NCBI GenBank assembly: GCA_902168205.1 | Contig: CABHOK010000007.1 | Location: 372,001 to 436,000, forward strand | Direction: 5' to 3' | DNA: 64,000 nt | From: an uncultured Chitinophaga sp. | GTDB lineage: Bacteria; Bacteroidota; Bacteroidia; Cytophagales; Cyclobacteriaceae | Shown: in pieces, positions 9,891-18,161 of the stretch | Numbering within the stretch: the stretch's first letter is position 1 | How the letters are laid out: the number at the start of each line of letters is the position of its first letter | Position numbers and translations under genes: made by a program | The notes under the pieces: generated by a model | Seen by the model: only the letters and a program-made list of their open reading frames with translations | The model's database searches: none | Told to the model about the DNA's origin: nothing

Positions 9891-9980
9891 GGTATGCGTG
9901 ATAAAAGATTGTAGCCGGCCTGATTTCAAATCCATGCAAAAGTATGAGAAGATTCATGAGCACGACAGGGTATATTTAGT

Positions 9981-9988
9981 CAAACATA
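9981..9988 (-). promoter_or_regulatory. -7 box of the beta-helix gene
   Basis: On the minus strand this reads TATGTTTG, a perfect match to the Bacteroidota -7 consensus TAnnTTTG, 46 bp upstream of the first ATG (9935) and 91 bp upstream of the preferred one (9890). No clear -33 TTG is seen at the expected distance. Confidence 0.5.
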
Positions 9989-10146
9989 AGGTTGAATGTA
10001 AGTCACGATCCGGAAATGACTTCTGTCCCTGTCCTATTCGTGATAAAACGAGATAAAGCCGTGAAATGAGACATTTCCCCCTTTAATCAATTACTTTCAC
10101 CCCCATTGCCGGTTATAGGGCTGCTAACTTGCTATCTTATTTAAAC

Positions 10147-10983
10147 ATGAAATTCATGCTGCGGTTGCTCATCACGATTCTTGTTCTTTCGGTTGTGTCT
10201 TGTCAGTCTCCATCGGTTAACAGCGCGCATGTTCCCGATGGATATACCTTACAATGGTCAGACGAATTTGAAGCCTCAGCAATTGATACTGCCTCCTGGA
10301 CTGCGGGGTCACTGCGCGACTCCCGTTATGGCGACCTGGTTCCTGGTGCGAAGGGCGATCACCTGCTGAACGACCATTACGCAGGGTATATCACCACAGA
10401 AGATTCGTATCTGGAAAACGGTAGCCTGGTTCTGCGCAATCAAAAGCGCAGTTACACAGGCCATAATCCGGCCGGCACGTATTCTTACACGAGCGGTTGG
10501 GTTATGAGCATGCACAAGATTTATTTCAACAAAGGATACCTGGAGATCAAAGCACGTTTTCCGGCCGGAGATAAAGTATGGCCGGCTCTGTGGCTCATCG
10601 CGGAAGACTTAACGTGGGGCCCCGAGTGGGATATATTTGAATACTTCGGCTATCGTGAAGACGTAGGCTTCGACAACATGGGTGTCCATCTTTACTCTGC
10701 AGAGAATCAGTGGCATTCGGCATGGTTAAAGCAATTCGATAAAACTTTTCGCTGCGATGCGTGGCACATCTACGGGTTTGAGTGGACAGATCAGTCTGCA
10801 ACCTGGTATATAGATGGCAAAAAAGTACACGAGTTACTCGCCTCTCAAACAAAAGGCTGGCCGGATGAAAATATGTACCTGGTGCTGAACAACGGACAGC
10901 GATCAGAGTCACCGGACAGCGCAACGGTTTGGCCCAACGCCCTCTATATTGATTATGTAAAGCTGTATCAAAAGAACAAGTGA
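10147..10983 (+). CDS. GH16-family endo-glycanase lipoprotein
   Basis: A 278-residue lipoprotein. The ATG at 10147 gives MKFMLRLLITILVLSVVSCQSP with a lipobox Cys at 19; a TTG six codons upstream is possible but unnecessary. The GH16 jelly-roll core shows WSDEFEA (near 37), the retaining active-site motif E160-W-D162-I-F-E165 (ExDxxE) and the later WHIYGFEWTDQSATWYIDG strand pair. GH16 enzymes cut internal beta-1,3/1,4-glycosidic bonds in glucans or galactans. Beside a GH43_24 homologue and GH35/GH2 enzymes, an endo-beta-1,3-galactanase acting on arabinogalactan at the cell surface is the most likely job, but a laminarinase cannot be excluded. It is the first gene of the plus-strand locus, 50 bp before the HTCS gene. 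Confidence 0.9.
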   Translation: MKFMLRLLITILVLSVVSCQSPSVNSAHVPDGYTLQWSDEFEASAIDTASWTAGSLRDSRYGDLVPGAKGDHLLNDHYAGYITTEDSYLENGSLVLRNQKRSYTGHNPAGTYSYTSGWVMSMHKIYFNKGYLEIKARFPAGDKVWPALWLIAEDLTWGPEWDIFEYFGYREDVGFDNMGVHLYSAENQWHSAWLKQFDKTFRCDAWHIYGFEWTDQSATWYIDGKKVHELLASQTKGWPDENMYLVLNNGQRSESPDSATVWPNALYIDYVKLYQKNK

Positions 10984-11033
10984 TACTGTACTGCTAACTT
11001 GCGCGTAAAGTTTTTTATCCAACGGAGACCGAG

Positions 11034-14000
11034 ATGATGGCACGTATGCTGGTGAGATATATTATACTTTTTGTGATCACAGGCATGTATATACCGCTTG
11101 CAGCACAGCCGGTATATCTGCATAAGCATTTTGGTATGCACGATGGTCTGTCGAATGATGAAGTTACTTCGATCGTTCAGGACAAACAGGATTTCATCTG
11201 GATTGGTACGCGCGGTGGTCTGAATCGCTATGACGGACATGAGTTCGTAAGCTACCAGAAAGAAGAAGGCGGCCTCTCAAGCAGCGCGATCGAAACACTT
11301 TTTGTAGACAGTCGCGGAAAGCTTTGGATCGGAACACACAATGGTGTGGACTGCTTTGATCCGGTCACAGAAAGTTTCTCACACTTTATACTCAAAGACA
11401 GCAACGCTACCAATGCCGGGGAGAATCGCATCGTTCAACTGTTTGAAGACAGTAAAGGTATAATTTGGGCCGGTGACTATAGCCGCGGTCTCTATCGGAA
11501 AACAAGTGACAGTACATTTGAAAATCACGTCAGCCAGTTGGCGATCCGAAAAGTAATTGAAGATGATAAAGGTTTATTCTGGATTGCTGCTGAGTATAAA
11601 GGACTGGTGCTATACAACCCGGTAAGTCAAACGAGTACTACCATTCTGGATGTTTCCACCGGAGTTACCACCATCGAGAAGAGTATAGCGAAAGACAAAA
11701 TTTACCTCGGCACGTGGCGTGAAGGACTTTTCGAAGTAGATATCTCGGAAGGATATTTTAAAAGTCCGAAGATCGCACAACACAAGCTGAATACCAGCAT
11801 TCATTCCACCAAACTCAACGATATATATACCTTGCGTGCCATGCCGCAGGACGAACTCTGGATGGGCACCTGGGATGGCGGCCTGCGTATCTGGAATGGA
11901 GAAAAAGATATAGCCAGATTTGCGCGCAACATTAACCGGCAGGGACTCAGCAATAACATTGTACTCTGCATATTTAAAGATCGCTCCGGGTTGATATGGG
12001 TAGGGACTGATGGTGGCGGTGTAAATATATTCAAAGCCAATACGAGTGGCTTTCAAAACATCGGAGCCGATCCTTATGCAGCAAGAAGTCTCAGCAATGA
12101 GAAGGTGGATGCTATAGCGATGGACACGCAGGGCAATGTGATGGTTGGTACACGAGGCGAAGGCTTGAACATTATTCGCGGCAGTAATGTAGAGGCACTT
12201 AATCGTCCCGGGTTTCTGGATGCTTACTACAATGGAAAAAATAATATAGCTGCACTGCTATACGATGGATTCGGCAACTGGTGGATTGGCGATCTCGACT
12301 TTGGACTCTATAGATTACGTTGTGATAAAGATCTGAAGAACTGCCGGTATGAATCGCTTCGTCCGGGCGAAGGACAGCATCACATCGGTGGTATCAAGAT
12401 TACAGCTCTTGCAGAAGATGCACAGCATCGTGTATGGGTTGGGACTCAACGCAATGGCATCAGCTGCATTTCACTGAATGCGAACGGTGATATAGAATCC
12501 ATTCATCATGATAATCTTGATATATATGGTGAGCAGGGCCAGCGCATTACCACCATCGTTGCAAGCACACAATCGGAACGACTGTGGATCGGCACCTATA
12601 ACGGACTATTGAATTACACGACTGATGCTATATATGGCCGCTATCACCAAAAAACAAAACCGCTGTTGGAAAACGAAATCATCCGCACGGTATACGAAGA
12701 TGCGAAAGGTAACGTGTGGGCGGGAACCTATAACGGCCTCTGGCAAATCCGCACGAATGCATCCGGAGTAAAGGAACAAAAAAAGTGGACCGTGAAGGAT
12801 GGCCTTTCATCCAACTATATACAAGGCATTACCGGTGTACACCAGGATCGGCATCTCTGGATCTCTACCAGCAACGGTCTTAATATGCTTGACCTGGAGT
12901 CGGGTACGGTCAAAATATATACGGAATACGATGGTATGATTGGCGACAGTTTTTTGCTGAACTCGGTCTTTAACGATAAGCAGGGCCATTTATACTTTGG
13001 CTCTACCAACGGACTCACGTGGTTTAATATGGACAGTCTCCGCTCCGATCGAAATACAATACCGCCCCGCTTCACCGGCCTGATCCTGAATGATGATATC
13101 AATGTTCGTGTAGGACATGAATACTTCGGCAACGTGATTCTTCCGGAATCCATGGAGTATACCTCTCAAATTGTACTGGACCATCACGTAAAAAAATTTA
13201 CATTAACATTCTCCGCTCCTGATTTTTTCTCTCCGAACCGCGCCCAGTATTCGTATCAGCTAAAAGGCTATGACGATCGGTGGATCGAACATACATCGCA
13301 CACCGCTTCCTTTACCAACCTCGATGCCGGCACCTATATATTTCGCCTGCGGGTAAATTCCAACAGCGACCAGGAGACATCTGCTATACAGGAAATAAAG
13401 ATCACCATCCTTCCTCCCCCCTGGGCAACGTGGTGGGCGTATACCGGATATATACTTTTTTCCGTGCTCGTAGCAGTCTGTTTGTTCCGGTTGATCAATG
13501 CGCAGACCAATCTGCGGAACAAGCTCAGGATGGAACAGGTGTTGCGTGAAAAGGAAAGTGAACTAAACCAACTCAAGCTTCGCTTCTTTACCAATATATC
13601 GCACGAGTTACGCACACCTTTAACGTTGATCGCTGCACCGCTGGAAGAAATGCTGTTGTCGCAGACCTTGCCCGAAGCCTATCGCGAGAAAGCCAGGCTT
13701 ATGAAGCGTAATGTTAAGAGCCTGCTTCGCTTGTCGGACCAGCTCATCACCTTCCGCAAAGTGGAAACGCAAAATATGGATCTGCTGCTCGCCCCGGTAG
13801 ATGTCGTGGCGTTCTGTCGTGAGATCTATAGTCTGTTCAAACTCAGCAGCGGTGACGACAAGTATATATTTGAATTTTACAGCGACCGCGAGCAATGTAT
13901 AGCCTATATAGACCAGGAAAAACTGGAGATGATTCTTCTGAACCTGATCTCAAATGCTGTTAAGTTCAGCCCCAAGGGAGGAGTTATTTCCATTCGTGTA

Positions 14001-15149
14001 TCGGTACAGGATGAGTATATCATTTTACTTGTGGAAGATCATGGCATTGGTATGTCGCAGGAAAATGTCTCGCGCATCTTCGAACGTTTCTACCAACTCG
14101 GAGACAGCCGCACCAACACCGGTGTAGGTATAGGACTCGCCCTGGTGGAGAGCCTGGTAAATCTGCACCACGGACAAATTCGCGTTGAAAGCAAGAAGGG
14201 TTCCGGCAGTAAATTTTTTGTAAGTCTGCCCCTCGGACGTTGGTTCGAAAAGCTTGACTATGCGCACATGCGCGAAGGCGAACAAGCTACCTTACGAAGC
14301 GATTACTGGAAAGAACAGATCCATGATCTCTTCATGGAGCAACAGGCGAGTCGTCAATCCATGCTTGAGTCCACTACACAGATCCTGATTGTTGATGACA
14401 ACAAAGAGATGGCCGATTACCTCGGTGTGTTGTTTGCCGGAAACTATCGCTGCAAGATTGCCTATAATGGCGAAGACGCACTGCAGGTTCTGAACAATGA
14501 AATTATAGAACTTGTTATACTCGATGTAATGATGCCCGGCATCAGTGGTGTGGAACTTTGCCAGAAGATAAAGAGCAATCGTACCACCTCGCATGTGCCG
14601 GTCATCATGCTGTCGGCAAAGACCGCGGTGGAAGATCAGCTCAGTGGTTTGCATACCGGAGCCGATGACTATATTGAAAAACCTTTCAACCCTGATCTGC
14701 TGAAAGCCCGCGTAAGAACACGCCTTGAGAAAGTAAAGGAACTGAAAGAATACTATCAACGCGAATTCCTGTTGCAACCCAAAGAGCAGGTAGTTGCGAA
14801 TGATGATGAGAAATTTATACTGGACTTAAAGTCCATCGTTGAAAAATATATAGCTGACACCGACAAGATCAAACTCGCGGTGCAGGAAGAAATGGCCATG
14901 AGTAAAGCAACGCTATATCGCAAGCTCAAATCCATCACCGACTATTCACTTTCCGAATTCATTAAAGTTATCCGGATCAAGAAAGCCGCCCAGTTGCTGA
15001 CCAGTTCGCAGTTGAGCATCTCCGAGATCGCCTACGATGTCGGCTTTAACGATCTGAAGTACTTCCGCGTCTGTTTCGAAAGCGTGTATCATACCACACC
15101 CTCCGAATACCGCAAGGCAAACAAAGCCAATACGAACATAACGGTGTGA
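11034..15149 (+). CDS. Hybrid two-component system sensor/regulator (HTCS)
   Basis: A 1371-residue single-chain two-component system. Order: signal peptide (1-24), periplasmic double-propeller of Reg_prop repeats (about 28-700, repeated IWIGTxxGGLxRYD-type blades), Y_Y_Y domain (about 720-785), TM helix (about 799-822), HisKA with phospho-acceptor H857 in NISHELRTP, HATPase with NLISNAVKFSPKGG, DHGIGM and GVGIGLALV, receiver domain with VDD near 1118 and phospho-acceptor D1164 in ILDVMMPG, and a C-terminal AraC helix-turn-helix (about 1270-1365). HTCS proteins bind oligosaccharides from the target glycan in the periplasm and activate their own locus. It sits between the two GH16 genes in what looks like one transcript, so it is the likely activator of the plus-strand arabinogalactan genes. 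Confidence 0.97.
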   Translation: MMARMLVRYIILFVITGMYIPLAAQPVYLHKHFGMHDGLSNDEVTSIVQDKQDFIWIGTRGGLNRYDGHEFVSYQKEEGGLSSSAIETLFVDSRGKLWIGTHNGVDCFDPVTESFSHFILKDSNATNAGENRIVQLFEDSKGIIWAGDYSRGLYRKTSDSTFENHVSQLAIRKVIEDDKGLFWIAAEYKGLVLYNPVSQTSTTILDVSTGVTTIEKSIAKDKIYLGTWREGLFEVDISEGYFKSPKIAQHKLNTSIHSTKLNDIYTLRAMPQDELWMGTWDGGLRIWNGEKDIARFARNINRQGLSNNIVLCIFKDRSGLIWVGTDGGGVNIFKANTSGFQNIGADPYAARSLSNEKVDAIAMDTQGNVMVGTRGEGLNIIRGSNVEALNRPGFLDAYYNGKNNIAALLYDGFGNWWIGDLDFGLYRLRCDKDLKNCRYESLRPGEGQHHIGGIKITALAEDAQHRVWVGTQRNGISCISLNANGDIESIHHDNLDIYGEQGQRITTIVASTQSERLWIGTYNGLLNYTTDAIYGRYHQKTKPLLENEIIRTVYEDAKGNVWAGTYNGLWQIRTNASGVKEQKKWTVKDGLSSNYIQGITGVHQDRHLWISTSNGLNMLDLESGTVKIYTEYDGMIGDSFLLNSVFNDKQGHLYFGSTNGLTWFNMDSLRSDRNTIPPRFTGLILNDDINVRVGHEYFGNVILPESMEYTSQIVLDHHVKKFTLTFSAPDFFSPNRAQYSYQLKGYDDRWIEHTSHTASFTNLDAGTYIFRLRVNSNSDQETSAIQEIKITILPPPWATWWAYTGYILFSVLVAVCLFRLINAQTNLRNKLRMEQVLREKESELNQLKLRFFTNISHELRTPLTLIAAPLEEMLLSQTLPEAYREKARLMKRNVKSLLRLSDQLITFRKVETQNMDLLLAPVDVVAFCREIYSLFKLSSGDDKYIFEFYSDREQCIAYIDQEKLEMILLNLISNAVKFSPKGGVISIRVSVQDEYIILLVEDHGIGMSQENVSRIFERFYQLGDSRTNTGVGIGLALVESLVNLHHGQIRVESKKGSGSKFFVSLPLGRWFEKLDYAHMREGEQATLRSDYWKEQIHDLFMEQQASRQSMLESTTQILIVDDNKEMADYLGVLFAGNYRCKIAYNGEDALQVLNNEIIELVILDVMMPGISGVELCQKIKSNRTTSHVPVIMLSAKTAVEDQLSGLHTGADDYIEKPFNPDLLKARVRTRLEKVKELKEYYQREFLLQPKEQVVANDDEKFILDLKSIVEKYIADTDKIKLAVQEEMAMSKATLYRKLKSITDYSLSEFIKVIRIKKAAQLLTSSQLSISEIAYDVGFNDLKYFRVCFESVYHTTPSEYRKANKANTNITV

Positions 15150-15268
15150 CTACACGCAACTGCGTGCACAATTTGTTGCGCTGATTTTTATAGCGTTTCA
15201 GATCAAATCTGAATTGATCCCCACCATTATTTGAGATAATACACCCTACAACTGCTACCGTTGTCGCC

Positions 15269-15276
15269 AACCTTTG
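15269..15276 (+). promoter_or_regulatory. Weak -7-like box before second GH16 gene
   Basis: AACCTTTG, a partial match to TAnnTTTG, 34 bp upstream of the ATG at 15310, inside the 160-bp gap after the HTCS gene. It may give a second transcript start for the downstream genes. Confidence 0.25.
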
Positions 15277-15309
15277 CATGTATATTTTCACCTTAACCCA
15301 TTTTAATTT

Positions 15310-16146
15310 ATGAGACGCCTCTTCACCGTTGCATCGCTTGCCGTGATCGGCATGCTGACAAGCTCCTGTTCGGAAGAACCCGTAAAAAATTCCTCCCCGG
15401 AGGACACCCGAGTTGGTGCATGGGAAACTGTGCTGGACAACTCCTTCACGGATTACACAACCTTTGAGTCCAAGTGGAATTATCTTTACCCGTGGGGTTC
15501 AGACCACAATGGCAGCGCGCGGATGTACGGAAGTACAACCGATCACAATCACATCTATATTACTACCGGGGGAGTTCTGAATCTCAAAGCTACACGCATT
15601 ACCTGGAATGAAGGCAACAGTCCGCACTCACCGTATTTGCCGATCCGTTATCATTCCGGAGCCGTGCATGCTAAACATCAGATCCTCATCAATGATCAGT
15701 ATCCGGATTACGAAGTGAAGGGAGAATTTCAGGCACCCACTGCAGGCGGCACATGGCCGGCCTTCTGGCTTACCGGTGTGAACTCATGGCCGCCAGAGTC
15801 TGACATCATGGAGTTCAAAGGAAGCAACGTGAACTGGCAAAACACGATGGATGGTCCAGACTGGACAAATGTACACACGCAGTCAACGCAGACTACGGTG
15901 AGCAATGCCGGGAACTGGCACACCTATCGTGCCTGGATTACCAAGGTAAATGCTACGGATGTAGACATTCATTACTACATCGATGGTGCATGGAAAGCTG
16001 TACACCGCGCACCGAATTTTGTTAACAGTCCTATGTGGTTAATCGTCAACCTTCAGATGGAAGGATCGAGCGGAAGCTCCGGTCCAACCAGCGATACATA
16101 CCTGAAGGCTCGTAATATTTATGTAGGACGAACAAAAGCTTTCTGA
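15310..16146 (+). CDS. GH16-family endo-glycanase lipoprotein (second)
   Basis: A 278-residue lipoprotein with MRRLFTVASLAVIGMLTSSCSEEP (Cys at 20), a likely surface-exposed type given the acidic residues after Cys. The GH16 catalytic motif is E163-S-D165-I-M-E168 in WPPESDIMEF, and the core includes YEVKGEFQAPTAGGTWPAFWLTG and VDIHYYIDGAWKAVH. It differs strongly from the GH16 at 10147 in the loops, so the two probably have different substrate preferences or product lengths. It lies between the HTCS and the CAP/GH43_24 genes. Endo-galactanase on the beta-1,3-galactan backbone is the best inference. Confidence 0.9.
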   Translation: MRRLFTVASLAVIGMLTSSCSEEPVKNSSPEDTRVGAWETVLDNSFTDYTTFESKWNYLYPWGSDHNGSARMYGSTTDHNHIYITTGGVLNLKATRITWNEGNSPHSPYLPIRYHSGAVHAKHQILINDQYPDYEVKGEFQAPTAGGTWPAFWLTGVNSWPPESDIMEFKGSNVNWQNTMDGPDWTNVHTQSTQTTVSNAGNWHTYRAWITKVNATDVDIHYYIDGAWKAVHRAPNFVNSPMWLIVNLQMEGSSGSSGPTSDTYLKARNIYVGRTKAF

Positions 16147-16168
16147 TCCATAGCCAGGAACGAAACAG

Positions 16169-16196
16169 GAACAGTCGTCTGGAAAGATGACTGTTC
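16169..16196 (+). terminator. Stem-loop between GH16 and CAP genes
   Basis: gaacagtcgtc (16169-16179) pairs with gatgactgttc (16186-16196) with one G-T pair and a 6-nt loop. There is no T-run, so it is more likely an mRNA-stabilising or partial-termination hairpin within the operon than a full terminator. Confidence 0.4.
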
Positions 16197-16239
16197 TGCC
16201 TATATATACCACTATATATACCCACAAGAAATTCATCCT

Positions 16240-16707
16240 TTGAAGTATACGATCCTCATCTGTTTACTGCTTGGCGCAGCTGCCTGCGCATCCGATGACC
16301 TTTCGCCCGATATCAAACGTGCTATGCTCGACCGGGTAAATTCCATTCGCGCGGCAGGATGCACGTGTGGCACGGTAGTATATCCACCGGTTCAGCCGCT
16401 TACTACTATAAATATACCACTATCGGAAGCGGCTTTCGCGCATGCGCAGGATATGTACTTGCACAACTATTTTTCGCATGTCTCACCACAAGGTATATCG
16501 CCGGAAGAGCGTGTAACCACAGCCGGATACGAAGGTAATTTTCTTGCCGAGACTATAGCAGCCGGATGTACCACCGTAAACGAAGCGGTGAATGCATGGC
16601 TGCAGAGTCCCAGTCATTGTGAAGCACTGATGAAACGTGAAGCCAACGAAATGGGAGTCGCACAGGTGAATTCGTATTGGACACTCGAGCTCGGCCAGAA
16701 ACGCTAA
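16240..16707 (+). CDS. CAP-domain (SCP/PR-1-like) lipoprotein
   Basis: A 155-residue lipoprotein starting at a TTG codon (16240). The lipobox Cys is at 16 in MKYTILICLLLGAAACASDD, which supports this start since no ATG is suitably placed. Residues about 25-155 form a CAP domain: ALFxHAQDMYLHNYFSHVSPQG-like segment with the conserved His, then GNFLAETIAAG and VNAWLQSPSHCEALM, ending in WTLELGQ. CAP proteins in bacteria are of poorly known function. Its place between a GH16 and a GH43_24 gene, with 23 bp to the next start, makes it part of the locus transcript, which is unusual for this family. Confidence 0.87.
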   Translation: MKYTILICLLLGAAACASDDLSPDIKRAMLDRVNSIRAAGCTCGTVVYPPVQPLTTINIPLSEAAFAHAQDMYLHNYFSHVSPQGISPEERVTTAGYEGNFLAETIAAGCTTVNEAVNAWLQSPSHCEALMKREANEMGVAQVNSYWTLELGQKR

Positions 16708-16730
16708 GACTTATTTCAACGAAACTATAA

Positions 16731-17858
16731 ATGAAAAAACAAACACTACTCTTTATTCTTGTACTCTGCTGCTTTATCCATACGTATGGACAACAGCAAT
16801 TTCAACCCGGAGCTATATGGCCGGATAGCGATGGCAGACACATCAACGCGCATGGCGGTGGCATTCTATACTATGGAGACACATACTATTGGTTCGGCGA
16901 ATTTAAAACCGAAGGTAAAGCCGGCAACCGCGCGTGGATTGGTATAAGCTGCTACTCATCAAAAGATCTTTACACCTGGAAGAATGAAGGCATTGCTCTT
17001 CCGGTAGTAGACGACCCGACTTCAGAAATTACAAAAGGCTGCGTCATTGAACGTCCCAAGGTAATTTACAACGCGAAGACCAGGAAGTTTGTGTTGTGGT
17101 TTCACCTCGAGTTAAAAGAGCAGGGCTATAGTGCCGCGCGAACAGCTGTGGCCGTTAGCGATAAGCCGACAGGTCCCTATACCTATATTCGGTCCTACAG
17201 ACCGAACCGTAAAACATGGCCGATCAATTTTGAGAAAGCATGGCAAACAAAAGCTGTGAATGAAAGTGAACTGAAAGCTCACACAGATCCGTGGAGAAAA
17301 GAAGTTGCCGAAGGACTCTTTGTTCGAAGAGATTTTGAAAAAGGACAAATGTCGCGTGACATGACGTTGTTCGTGGATGATGATGGCAAAGCGTATCACA
17401 TTCACTCGGCAGAAGAAAACCTGACGCTTCACGTTTCTGAACTTACAGACGATTACCTGTCGTTTACCGGCAAGTGGGCAACGATAGCACCTGCCGGACA
17501 TAACGAAGCACCTGCACTTATAAAGCGAAACGGTAAATATATACTTGTTACATCAGGTTGCACCGGGTGGGAACCCAACGCTGCACGCTCATTTGTCTCA
17601 GACTCAATCTGGGGACCGTGGAGATCACTTGGCAATCCGGCCCAAGGCGAAAATGCAGGACGCACATTCGAATCTCAAAGCACATACATCCTTCCGGTGC
17701 AGGGCCGTAAAGACCAATATATTTTTATGGCAGACCGGTGGGTACCCGACAACGCTATCGATGGCCGGTATATATGGCTTCCGCTGACATTTGATGGCGA
17801 CAAACCCGTGATCAAGTGGTTTGACAAATGGAGCCTGGAGCAACTTGCCAATCCATAG
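16731..17858 (+). CDS. GH43 (subfamily 24-like) exo-beta-1,3-galactanase
   Basis: A 375-residue secreted protein (signal MKKQTLLFILVLCCFIHTYGQQ). The opening GRHINAHGGGILYYGDTYYWFGE is the hallmark of the GH43_24 galactanase group. E259 in GHNEAPALIK fits the general acid. The place of the usual general base is taken by a Gln, Q316 in ESQSTYILP, as I recall for the fungal exo-beta-1,3-galactanase of this subfamily. The enzyme removes galactose units, often bypassing beta-1,6 side chains, from the beta-1,3-galactan backbone of arabinogalactan. It lies between the CAP gene and SusC. It is the best substrate marker for the plus-strand unit. Confidence 0.88.
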   Translation: MKKQTLLFILVLCCFIHTYGQQQFQPGAIWPDSDGRHINAHGGGILYYGDTYYWFGEFKTEGKAGNRAWIGISCYSSKDLYTWKNEGIALPVVDDPTSEITKGCVIERPKVIYNAKTRKFVLWFHLELKEQGYSAARTAVAVSDKPTGPYTYIRSYRPNRKTWPINFEKAWQTKAVNESELKAHTDPWRKEVAEGLFVRRDFEKGQMSRDMTLFVDDDGKAYHIHSAEENLTLHVSELTDDYLSFTGKWATIAPAGHNEAPALIKRNGKYILVTSGCTGWEPNAARSFVSDSIWGPWRSLGNPAQGENAGRTFESQSTYILPVQGRKDQYIFMADRWVPDNAIDGRYIWLPLTFDGDKPVIKWFDKWSLEQLANP

Positions 17859-18161
17859 TCATGCTCACCCTGCACCCGGTTCCTTTCTATATATAGTATA
17901 AGATGAGGAGTAGCCTCGCTCACTCCTCTCCTTTCATGGTACGGAAAACGCCTCTCATAATTTATTTTGAACGCATTCACCCTATTTCTGATGTATTTCT
18001 CTCTATGTCGCGAGCAAACGATTGCGACTATTGTAGACACCAAATTCAATCGCATGAGACTACTTTACTCTTCTTCGACAGTCGCTGGTAAACAGCGATC
18101 AGCGATGAGGGCTGCTTCACGTGTCCTCATTGACTATCACCAACCTTTCAAACCTATCACT
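17859..18161 (+). promoter_or_regulatory. Intergenic leader before SusC
   Basis: A 303-bp gap between the GH43_24 stop and the preferred SusC start. It holds a hairpin, gaggagt (17905-17911) with actcctc (17922-17928), followed only by a weak pyrimidine tract, so possibly partial termination. The SusC frame stays open back to 17967, but this part has no signal sequence and reads like leader DNA. No RNA gene or clear AraC-type repeat pair was seen. Confidence 0.3.

Noticed and set aside
16201-16220. TATATA-rich gap sequences as TATA-type promoters
   Set aside because: Such words are spread all over coding and non-coding DNA here, and Bacteroidota promoters use a different -7 element.
17967-18161. 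N-terminal extension of SusC by 65 codons
   Set aside because: The extension puts the signal peptide (starting at 18162) inside the protein and reads as leader DNA.
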